Shown in pieces: positions 22,034-32,088 of a stretch of 60,000 nucleotides of DNA. The notes beneath the pieces were generated by a model. The model did no database searches. It was not told the origin of the DNA and was given only the letters and a program-made list of their open reading frames with translations. The position numbers and the translations under genes are program-made. The DNA is from Hydractinia symbiolongicarpus. Its lineage: Eukaryota; Cnidaria; Hydrozoa; Anthoathecata; Hydractiniidae. The stretch spans positions 12,216,001 to 12,276,000 of the forward strand of contig NC_079878.1 of NCBI RefSeq assembly GCF_029227915.1, read 5' to 3'. How positions within the stretch are numbered: the stretch's first letter is position 1; each line of letters starts with the position of its first letter.

Positions 22034-23902
22034 CTAGCCAAATTCTGGGTAGATATTATTTGCCGCTTGTTCTCCATACACTCCCAATTTTCCATTTCCT
22101 GATGAAATCGACCACATGATCCTTCATCATGTATAATTTTGGTGTTACTGATGCATTAGAAAAGGTTGATCTGTATTACACCATCAGTGTTTTGATAACT
22201 GTATCTGTAATATAATTTAAAAAAAGAACATTAAGCTGTGCTATAGAAAAATCAAAATATGTGTGGTGTGGCTATATAATACCCCAGTTCTCAATTTTTT
22301 TATATATATCTTCTTCTTTAGCAGAGCAAGTTTAATTGTTTTTTCAATAGCTATGTTTGGAAAGATAATTTAAACAAAGCAATTTACCTAATTCATAACG
22401 TTTGTTGTCATCAAAGTATTGTGTTGAATTAATCAACTGACTACATTTTGAATAGTGGTGGAAGAACAGCTTAAAGTGACTGCTAATCTCTATTGCCTCC
22501 ATATGAACATCCGTGGCACCAACACTCAAGGAAACTAGCAAAATTGGAATACTGTTACACAGCTTTAGAATGGTATGTACCTAAATGAAAGTCATTTTGA
22601 TATTAAAATAAAAATCACAGGAACCTACAGTTAGTGGTTTACCTCCACTGAAGGGTACGTAGAATATGCTTTAATAATACTGCTAGTGTTGAACTTTACC
22701 TTAAGCAATTTGTTGAAATCATTGCCTACAAAAGATTTGCCATGATATGCTGACATTCTGCTCCCAATTTTTTCAACTTCTCTCCAATTGTCTGACACAC
22801 GGAGCAGTATTTTTCACAGGAGATAAAAGTGTGACTAAAGTGATGCATGTTTGCTTTAATAAATGAGTTTAAATACTTATACCTTTTCCTTTAATTTTCT
22901 TTTTAAATGTTCCAATCTTGGTTCAAAAATGTTACGTAATTCGTCTTCCTTTTCAGGGCACTTCAAAACATTGGTGCTACGAATTAGCGGAGTTCGAATT
23001 AAGCAGTTCAAAATATAAGACTTTATTAAACCAAACTCAAGGGACTTGGTAATTTTTCGAAATAACGGAAAGTTTGAATTAAGCGGCATTCGAATTACCG
23101 GACGTCTACTGTATGTGTAGATATATTTGAATATCCAAATTTGAGCCAATAAATTATGTTGACTATTTCAGAAACAAAAAACAAAACAAAAAAATAATTG
23201 TCCCTACTCTTGCACCAGCAGTCATAAATTCTATACCACATTAGGTAACGTGGATTTAGTCATTTTGGTTTTTACAACACAAAGAGCTGCTTCTTCAAAA
23301 TCTCTGAGGATTTTACTTTCCTTGTCAATGCTATAAACCTCACTTAGTAAACGTGGTTCTGTTGTTTTTGGTTTCTGATCAGTGAGAAGGTGTAAGTTTT
23401 TTATCAGTTAAGTTATTGTTGCGGCAAAGTCAGGAGAAACAAGTGTGAAACATATTGGACATTTTGAACTTTCTAAAAGTTGACCTTCAACTGTTGGTAT
23501 AAAACGTCTGTAACAGAGAGAATGCTGGCATGTGGCTAATAAAACTGGTGCTTTCATTATAGATTTAGAGGAGGGACAAGCACAGATCTATATGTTAATT
23601 GTTCTTGTTCTTGTTTTTTAAAATTGTTTGTAAAGTTCATCATTTGTTTCATCTAGTTTTTCGTAAATTTTGGAAGATACAGTCTTTGTCCAGTATGCAT
23701 TTGTAGTAGTGTAATACCGACCTGTTGAAAGTCTTCTTTTAGGCCGACCTCCTTTTTTGTTTGACACAGATATGTTCGCACACAGTACAGTTTATATCCG
23801 TATGTTCTTTGCAAGCAAACAACTCATGGTTGCTTGTGCTTTTGCGTTTGCCATACCGAAAAAGTCTAGCATAACATTTATTGCAAATTTGTGCAGGGAG
23901 CT
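22034..23902 (-). pseudogene. RAG1-N-terminus/RING-like transposon-derived gene relic
   Basis: Read on the minus strand from about 23,902, the order is: a zinc-binding segment (ICNKCYARLFRYGKRKSTSN, then C-x2-C-EH), a basic AT-hook-like NKKGGRPKRR, and a RING-like domain at 23,585-23,430 (C-x-C ... CQHSLC ... CPIC). Exon-like pieces follow with good donors: one ending at about 22,880 (AAG before GTATAAGT), one ending SAYHGKSFVGNDFNKLLK at about 22,702, one at 22,578-22,386 (between TTTAG and GTAAAT), and SVTPKLYMMKDHVVDFIRKW then GVYGEQAANNIYPEF at 22,155-22,034. Zinc motif, AT-hook and RING in this order recall RAG1 N-terminal domains and N-RAG-TP-type transposons. An A-run frameshift, an in-frame TAA (23,408-23,410), a frameshift near the end and a MITE fragment inside show it is dead. 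Confidence 0.55.
22967..23111. mobile_element. truncated pogo-like MITE
   Basis: Reverse-complement relative of the first about 145 bases of the 23-554 element, including the terminal CAGTAGACGTCC end and the flanking TA at 23,112-23,113. The other end is missing where it abuts an exon of the RAG1-like relic. Confidence 0.7.
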
Positions 23903-23904
23903 AT

Positions 23905-26065
23905 GTTGGTTAGAGGTCTACTATATGTTTAAATATCTCTATGCAAAAACATGTAAGCACTTTAAAAAATTTCACTAAATAAAAGTAGAATGCGCAGTTT
24001 TTCTAAAAATATATAGCTTGTTGGCCGGAAAACTTTTGTTTGGGTAATTTTTTGCTCAGAATTTGTGAATTTTTTTTTACTAGAACTTGCTACATCTCAG
24101 GGGCCTTTTGTAACCACAACAAAAGCAAGCGCGATAAAGATTATGTTTTTAACTTCCCCTGGCCTCATATACCATGGCAAAACGTTTGGTATATTTTTAT
24201 ATGTATAATGCCGTTTGTCCCAAAAATTGTTGTTTGCAAATGCAAATGTGATGACGTTATTTTTACCGCTTAGTTGCGGCTGTTATGAAATTTTAAAATT
24301 TCCCGCTTCCAGGCGAACATGAATGACCGTGTCAGATTACCGTTCATCGTGAGTCATGCCTGGTAATGGTATATGAGCAACCTGACCGAACAAGCGCTAA
24401 ATCGGTAATATGCGTTTTCTTATTATTTCTTTGCTTTGGTACTCATTCTCAAAATGTAGATTTTCATGAACAAAAGCGTTACAAACGAGTGCAACTACCA
24501 TGGCAAATGGTTTTACTACTGAGGTTGGTTTTCATTTCAGCTTCCTGAGCTGCAGCTCGAAATAAATAATATCTGCGCGCGTGCATTGGAGTTTGTTTTT
24601 AGTGGCAGCGGAGGCTGTACTTTCGCAGCCTTGGAAATTAAGATGGCAAACCAAATTGTTAAGTTTTTCTTCAATTAATCAAAATTCCAAAAACTGCTAC
24701 CTTTAGTAACATTGACGACATTGAGATATTGATCGTTGTTATGCGTGCAACATTTTTTGCTGTTATATATAATTAACTTGGACTTAAGTTTAATTTATAT
24801 TGGAAGTTCTACAAATAACTTATTTTGCAAAAAAAAATTACTGTAACTTTTTCAGCTGACGGGGTAACACCGGGTTGTAGCCTGTCTTTTTATTTTGGCC
24901 GAAGTGGCAGGAAATTTTTTTTTGCAAAAATTATTACACCCGAAATGTTGTATCGCTGTACGTGTTCCGCTGAATTTGTGACACACCGTATGCTGACACT
25001 TAGCATTCCACACGAAACGCCGAGTCGCCAAGGTAGTTCATGGTCATGCTATGGACATACAAAATAGCAAATGCGATCTATTTATATGGACCCACTACAC
25101 GAATTCTTGTGTACTAGTAGTTATCAATAGTATCTAATCCTGTGAACTAATATCTACAGGAGATTTTACTGTGAACAGGAGTTCACTGTGGACTTCACTG
25201 TGAACATTTGTGTTTAAATTGCGAAAATCTAATATAGAAATAGTTGAGATAACCACTTGTGGCGACAATTATCTTACTGATTGTAGTACAATAGCCTTAT
25301 TTCGTGTGTTCAGAATGGTTTCGTGCAGCTTTATTATACCTGAAGTTATATATTGAAAATATACCACCATTGATAACAGGCGTTAGAATCTTATCAAATT
25401 TACTAAAATCAAACGAACGTTGTTGTGGAGGCAAAATATCTACCTAACCATAGGCATACTGTCTGGCATAACAGGTATCCCATATTCTTGTTATTCCATC
25501 TAGTTCTGAATTTTTCAATAACCCGGAGTATAGATTGCCAGATCATTTATAACATTTCAAAATCCAAGGTCTCCTAATTAGTCATTCACTAATGCCATCA
25601 GTCATTCACAGTCCACTGGTTTCCAGTGCTATCTTAACCTCTTCTTATCGGGTCCCATTTCATCTTCTTCATCTCTTTTTCTCTTCCCTGGGACGCGCAT
25701 TAAATGATAATTTTCCTTCAGGAAGGATATCAATGTTTTCGGTAACAGCAATTTGTCAATTTGTTCAAATTCGACAATTTCTAATATTTTTCTTCTGCAC
25801 AACTCTTTCAGTTTTCCACCTGAAGAACCAAAGAATGGAAATAGAAATAAAACACTTGTCGAGCACGCGAACTCGTGGATTCATTCACGAGCCAACGCTC
25901 GTTCAAGACGAGTTCGCCATCATGCATATTTCGGTCACCCCATTGTCGTGCACCATACATACTCTTACATTCCTATGTCGTGTATTTCTCGCACAAAGAC
26001 TTGCTATCATTTTGAATAAAAAAACGGGTAATATTATAATAAAATCGAAAACAAAACCTCTGTAA
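23905..26065. other. no gene assigned
   Basis: This lies downstream of the Neuralized-repeat exons and may be intron or 3' region. Several plus-strand ORFs (60-157 codons) lack family features. A less AT-rich stretch at 24,250-24,650 contains ATG in good context (AAGATGGCA at about 24,642) but the frame closes after 12 codons. Confidence 0.35.
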
Positions 26066-26071
26066 ACGTAC

Positions 26072-27470
26072 CTTTCACAGCATACGAAACACGTTTGGTT
26101 GATCCGTAAACGTCAAAGACAACGTATAAATCTTGATCGGCCGGCACACCAGTTTGTATCTTCAAAAGACGTTTGTTATCATGGTAAAAATGCAATTCAC
26201 CATTAGGTCGAACTTGCAGACCTGTCAATAAATCACATTTTAAAACATACTGAGCAATTTTTAAGTTTAAAAAAATGGTCAACATAAGTCAAACGGAAGT
26301 CAAACGGAAAATAGCGATCCCTGAACCAAAACAAAAAAAAAAGGTTACTCACCAACAACATCATTTACAGATAGTGAATGCAAATTTAAATTTATCTTGG
26401 TCTCTTTTTGATAATGATGTATAGTATGACCTGACCAAATCCAAAATTTTTTTGTATTCTCTTTATTTCCGATGAAATCAGTCAATGCACGGAGTTTACC
26501 CATTTCCAGGCCATCGGGACAGTACGTTGTAACTCCAAAACGCTGTAAAAAATACAAATATTGCTATATATACAATACAATATCGTATATAGTTTGTGTT
26601 TGTTTCTTTCAACTCTGGCTATACATGTTTTTCTATTGAAAAAAACATGAAGTCTGGTTTCCATTAAATCATTTAGGGTTGCAGCAACAAGGCATTAAAG
26701 ATGGAGGTTGGTAATTTCTTTAAAGTGAAAGTTGGGGAGGGTGTTAATAAATTGAAATGGGTAAGTTTTTTAATTCATACACCTGTAAAAGGATAGGCAG
26801 TTTAGCTGCATGTACACCTGCATTCCTTATGATGTTTTAAAGACTTGAAATATGAACATTTTAATTTCCTTCGTTTCAGAATTCTACAACTATTTTCTCA
26901 ATCTGGATAATTTTAGAATGTCTAATTTTGGTTGCTAGTTTTAATATGGAGGGTTTTAATTAATTTATATGCGTGATAAAATTTCCCTAAATTTGGTGTC
27001 GTTCCTCCTACAATTATGTTACCAGAAGTATGCAAGAAGTCTTAAAAAGCCTTTACAATGCAGGGAATATTGATTTTACATGCATTTCACAGTTTTTAAA
27101 AAGTTATGCAGCACTGATTATTAGACCTAACCTTTTTTTATCAATATTAAAAAACACCGCTAGACATTAGCACACACAAAAAACGAATTACACCCATACA
27201 ATGCATAATATATACATAATTATTTATTTATTTTGCTAAAAACTGTTTAAATAACACAAAACTTACCAGTGAGCCTGCCCATTTATCCTCTTTAGCTTCA
27301 ATTCTTAACTGAAATATTTCAGAGTTTTTTACATGCAAAGGTCGTGAACTAAAAGTAACACCATGATCAAAGCTATCTCCAGTTCTTTCAGCTACTTGCC
27401 TGTTGTTAGATAAACATACATTTTTTCCGCAGTTTAAATGAAATACCATTGAAGAGTCATCTTTTTGCAT
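26072..27470 (-). CDS. Neuralized homology repeat (NHR) protein, three exons, 3' incomplete
   Basis: Three exons join in frame: 27,470-27,267 (68 codons, ends KWAGSL before GTAAGT), 26,542-26,353 (begins RFGVTTYCPDG after TTTTTTACAG, ends before GTGAGT) and 26,221-26,072 (begins after TTGACAG, ends before GTACGT). Together they make one full NHR domain: FHLNCGKNVCLSN, VTFSSRPL, KWAGSL/RFGVTT, SVNDVVG, LQVRPNGELHF and VVFDVYGS, in the standard order. NHR domains are protein-binding modules of Neuralized E3 ligases and NEURL4. The ATG at 27,470 is the likely start: an in-frame TGA lies 9 bases upstream, directly after an acceptor-like TTTTATAG, implying a noncoding first exon or spliced leader. 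The last exon ends in phase 1, so at least one more exon exists, but no RING or second NHR of this gene was found. Confidence 0.8.
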
Positions 27471-27479
27471 TTCATTTCA

Positions 27480-28795
27480 CTATAAAAGCATTGTAAAATT
27501 TAAAGAGAATCTCATTTTGTAAAGATTGAAATAAGTTTATTTAATGTTTAGCAAACACTAGCAATTTGTTATAGACATATCCAGTGTGTATAATTGGTCT
27601 TATAACAAAAACGAATTAGACAAAGGTGAACTTGACAGATATTGGATCCCACTAACAAAAAATTTCTATTATATATAATTAACAAATTATATAAGAGCTA
27701 TTTTTTGTAACAGTACGAGAAACGTTTCCGTTGGTTAAGATTTTATAGCTGTTTGAATATTTGCTCTTTTTGGACCATTTTAACACATTTCTGGGTCCTC
27801 TGTTTAAAATTATATCAATCAGATTTTTTCGTTGTATCTTCTTTTATTTCATATGGATTCTGTGTTAATCTCTGAGTTCTATGGATTGTTGATTTAGTTA
27901 AAATTTATAGTTTAAAACCACCTATAGCACCTGTTTTTTAAAAAAATGGACCAAATCCCTTACTTTGAGGCCAAAATTTGGTTGCCATATTTCTGTACAA
28001 CTTAATGTTTTCTTGTAGAAAAAAAAAAAGAAAATACAGCTAACTGGAAACAAATTTGTATGCTTCAGTAATGAGAACAGAGGGTTCAACGTTGAAGTAC
28101 AACTTACACCACTTGTAGAAATTTAAATATGGCTGTACTAATTACGAAAAGGCTTATTCTGTATTTTAAGTTCCCATTGGGTTCCAATATACAACATTTG
28201 GGCCATGCCATAGAAAAGTTTGGATGTTAATGTTTTAACAGGATTCTTACACATGTATAAGTAAAAAATCTGAAAATGTAAAGGTAATAAATTGCAGAAT
28301 TTAGGTGAAAAAACTTTTTTACTGTGGTTAGTAAAATCTTGTATATCTTTAAATCTAAAGTACATGCAAACCACGAACACCGCCACATTAGATAGCCATT
28401 TTGAAAACAGATAGTTAATAATAAAATAATTATTTAATTTTTTCTTTATCAGTTGCATAAATTAGTTTAATACATTAGCTTGTAAACAAATATGGCCAAG
28501 TTACTCACTAAAAACTTTTGCTTTTCCTTGTATTAAAAGAAAGTGATGATCAATCGCTCATAATTATGTTTTAATATTGACAAAAAGCACATATGTATTT
28601 GTTTTGATTTGATAAAGGCACTGTTTGTTTATATATATTACGTATTAATTATGTTACTACACAACAAGCATAATTATTAAATAATTGTTTTAAATATGGT
28701 AAATTTTTGTGAATAAATCACAAGACTGCCACGTTTTATCAGAATAAAATGGGTGAAAGTTGGCAGTCAGAGCATAAAGATGGCTTGGATGGGGA
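27480..28795. other. no gene supported
   Basis: Upstream of the NHR gene. AT-rich; the 106-codon minus-strand ORF at 28,138-28,458 has no recognisable features. A 5' noncoding exon or promoter for the NHR gene could lie here but none is evident. Confidence 0.35.
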
Positions 28796-28799
28796 GTCC

Positions 28800-29045
28800 T
28801 TGCGTATATATTTAACACTAATTTTGAGCTACAGAGACTCAATTAGGGTCTGCGCTTTACCAGACAACTACGTGCAACAATCAACAGTCCACACAGCATG
28901 CCTTCTCCCTGATTTCCCTTACATGGCTTGGGTTAACCCAGGGATATAGCAACATTTACTCGGCCATATCGAATCAGTGCTAAGAGTAATCGAACCCTTG
29001 GTTCCTACGCTAAGTGAAAAAGTTATAACCACTAAGAAATTTTTG
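28800..29045 (-). mobile_element. tRNA-derived SINE, copy 2
   Basis: On the minus strand a tRNA-like head shows an A-box region TTAGTGGTTATAAC and a B-box GGGTTCGATTAC, followed by a body containing GGTTAACCCAAGCCATGT and GTAGCTCAAAATTAG, then a TTAAATA tail. The body matches the plus-strand SINE at 29,473. Confidence 0.75.
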
Positions 29046-29472
29046 GTTGTATAAACTGAAAATCAATGCATAGTTATGTCAACATCACTTGTCAAAACAA
29101 GAATTATGTAGGCTAAACATGTCTTCCTATTAAACAGGATGGTCATTAACTGTTAATTAACAGCAAGGCATCAAGCCTTGTATTGGAAAAGTCCTGTACA
29201 TATATGTAACTTTAAAACAAAATGGCAGATATATGTTTAAATACCTGATGCCATTGATACCTTGATGAACTACTCCATGACGATTGACACAACCGAACTT
29301 AAAGCACTTGTGATATGGTATCTCAAACAAACTTTGTCAAAAAAATTTGTTGGTGTCAGGTTTTCAGATAAGCTTCATTTCATAAAATTTGATTATTAAA
29401 TATATAGATATTAAAGTTATAGACAACTTGGCTTATAAAAGTTTTTTCCCACAATATGCAAGCATTTTTTGT

Positions 29473-29711
29473 GGCGCCATAGATTAGTGGTTATAGCACT
29501 CATACTCTTTGCAGGAGACTGGGGTTTGATTCCTCTTGACGGTGATTAAAACATGGGCGAGTGAAGGTTATCATAGCCCCGGTTAACCCAAGCCATGTGA
29601 GGGAAATTGGAAAGATGGCACACTGTGTGGGCCGTTGGATATTGCTGGGACTTGTCTAGTAGAGCGTGGGCCTTAAATGGGTCTGCGTAGCTCAAAATGA
29701 GCATTAAATAC
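29473..29711 (+). mobile_element. tRNA-derived SINE, copy 1, interrupted by a Mutator-like element
   Basis: The head begins GGCGCCATAGATTAGTGG, with A-box TTAGTGGTTATAGC and B-box GGGTTTGATTCC, both RNA polymerase III internal promoter elements. The body has GGTTAACCCAAGCCATGTGA and GTAGCTCAAAAT, as in the copy at 28.8-29.0 kb. It breaks at the 9-bp target duplication ATTAAATAC of the adjoining DNA transposon. Confidence 0.75.
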
Positions 29712-29823
29712 CGGTATTACTAAACTATGGAACTACCCAGAACCACCCAGAATCAGCCAGAACCACCCAAAATCACCCAGAACCACCCAGAATCAGCCAG
29801 AGCCACCCAGAATCAGCCAGACA
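29712..29823 (+). repeat. left terminal inverted repeat of the MULE
   Basis: Begins CGGTATTACTAAACTATGGA and continues as alternating CAGAACCACC and CAGAATCAGC words. A short (ACAG)n and CAGACT tract follows. Confidence 0.9.
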
Positions 29824-30566
29824 GACAGACAGTGCAGCTCAGACTCAGACTCAGACAGCTAGCTATAATTGCCCACCAAAAGAACCCATGCTTCATACCT
29901 TAGACGTGTACTACGATAAGGCTTTTAAAACTTGTATATGCACGCTCAGCTAGTTAATTATACGACATGGATTATAGCAACAAAGAATACCTGATGCTAT
30001 TCGACCTTCTGGATAAAGAGAAGGTAAAGTTTAAACAAAAAATGTCACAGCACTTTTTTCTAACAACCATAGTAAACAAGTAATGTCCTTCGCTGCTCAA
30101 TACTGCCATTATCCAACAGTTACAAATTACTACGTACAGGATTCTTCGATGTGATACGGTGCCATTGCTAAATTTCGGCTAGCCTCGGATGTTGTATGTT
30201 TTCATTCAAAAAAAGTGTTTAAAACTTCTGAAAAAAACTATTTCGACTTTATTATTTTGGCTAACTCGTGATGACGTATTAATTTAACATGTAAATATTC
30301 CTATACAATTAATATGTGGTGCTCTGGGCGCAATATTTTAATAAAACTTTCATGCGACGAGAACATCCCCCAAACTTTTTAAAATACCGATTTTTTCTTT
30401 GAAGAAAAAGTGCGGGTGCCTACAATTCTGAACGCTATTCTGTAAGGACAACACAAAGACACTATTAATAAGGTCATGATGCACTATAAAATTTCTTAAA
30501 AAAGGAGCATTCTAAGTTAAACATTTCATTCATTCTTGTTTCGTTTATTAAAAAAATCTTCATGCT

Positions 30567-30611
30567 TTTCTTCTACGCCGATGGTGATTGTCAAAAAGCA
30601 CATTTTGAGGA
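30567..30611 (+). repeat. 45-bp duplicated exon piece, copy 1
   Basis: Identical to 32,217-32,261; both translate FFYADGDCQKAHFEE in an open frame. Here it continues TQTVGVFVVAKTS and stops. Confidence 0.85.
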
Positions 30612-30887
30612 AACCCAGACAGTCGGTGTCTTTGTTGTCGCGAAAACATCTTAGAAAAAATCATTTTTTTCCTGGAAGAGGTATTGCCGCATTGTTTTTC
30701 TTTACTTTTTTGTAGACTTATAAATGTAATCTCTTTTATAGCAACCGGCTCAATCCATCCAGGAATCATTTAAAACTTTTACTAATAAAAAGGTATACCT
30801 TCGTATATGTTTTAAACGAACACGGGAATAGTGTTTTACATTTATGTACTTATGTATATTTATTCCTAGAACAAGGGAATAAACACT

Positions 30888-31933
30888 AAGCCCTGGGGGC
30901 TCTAAGAATTTCCGCGCGCTACCACAAAATTTGATGAAAACCTGCTAATTTGTTGTGTTATTGTGCCAAACATTCGAAGGGGTTTGGTGCATGAACCTCT
31001 GAAGATAAAGCCCATCAGTGACATTATATCTTACAACAAACGCAAACAAAACGAAACGTGTCATAATAAACTCACATTTTAAAAGAAATTGGTAACAAAA
31101 AATACAGCCTATCATTCATGGTTGAAAGTCTTGCGATTGAAACGGCATTAGTTGACAAAAAATCAAAATTTTGATGTGACCATCATTTTCAGCATACTTT
31201 TTTTATTAACTGTGTCAATTTTTGTCGAAAATAAAGCAGTTTTAATTTTTGGATAAATTTTGGCCTGAAATGACATTTTGGTGACAAAAAATCAAACTTT
31301 TGTACCATCATCATTTCAGCATACTTTATTTGTTTACTGTGCCAGATTTAGTCGAAAATGAAGTGGTTTTAATTTTTGGACCAATTTTGGCCTAAAATGG
31401 CATTAAGGTAAGAAGAAATCAAAATTTTGATGTCACCATCATGTTCAGCATACTTTATTTGTTTACTGTGCCAAATTTTGTTAAAAATAAAGTAGTTTTA
31501 ATTTTTGGACCAATTTTGGCCTGAAATGACATTTAGGTAAGAAGAAATCAAAATTTTGATGTCACCATCATGTTCAGCATACTTTATTTGTTAACTGTTC
31601 CAAATTTTGTTGAAAATAAAGTAGTTCTAATTTTTGGACCAATTTTGGCCTGAAATGACATTTAGGTGACAAAAATCAAAATTATTATGTCACCATTATG
31701 TTCAGCATACTTTTTTTTTGTTAACTGTGCCAAATTTTGTCAAAAACAAATACCAATTTTGTCCTGAAGCGTCAATACTAGACTTCCCAGTAGTTAAGGA
31801 GCTTGGGTACGAAGTTTACATCTGTGACAGACTAACGTGAAATCCCAGGGTCGATTTTTTCTCAAAAAATGCTCCGAAAGAAAAAAACGACGGTTTTAAA
31901 GAATTTCCTACGCCTTCGGGCGCGGAAATTCAA
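30888..31933 (+). mobile_element. Helentron-like satellite-bearing element, copy B
   Basis: Begins AAGCCCTGGGGGCTCTAAG and ends with the conserved hairpin (31,901-31,931; arms GAATTTCC/GGAAATTC, inner CGCC-TTCG-GGCG) plus AA. The interior holds fewer copies of the about 128-bp unit than copies A and C. It lies inside the MULE, upstream of the transposase remnants, so it inserted later. Confidence 0.75.
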
Positions 31934-32088
31934 TAATACTGCAGCTTTCATCTTTTCCAAAATAAATAAATAATACTGACTCGAGCCTTTTCTTCAATTC
32001 AGATGCAGGACCACCGAAAGGTATTTCATATTATCTTAGTACCAGTCTAAGATCTTTTTTTTTTATATTTGCCTACTTTCACGTCCAT

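Noticed and set aside
24642-24680. ATG in strong context as a new gene start
   Set aside because: The frame ends after 12 codons and no convincing splice donor extends it.
25592-26065. 157-codon plus-strand ORF
   Set aside because: No signal, domain or codon bias; it overlaps and runs opposite to the end of the well-supported NHR exon.
29473-29545. tRNA gene
   Set aside because: A- and B-box-like words are present, but the body continues as a SINE shared with 28.8-29.0 kb and acceptor-stem pairing is poor, so it is called a tRNA-derived SINE.
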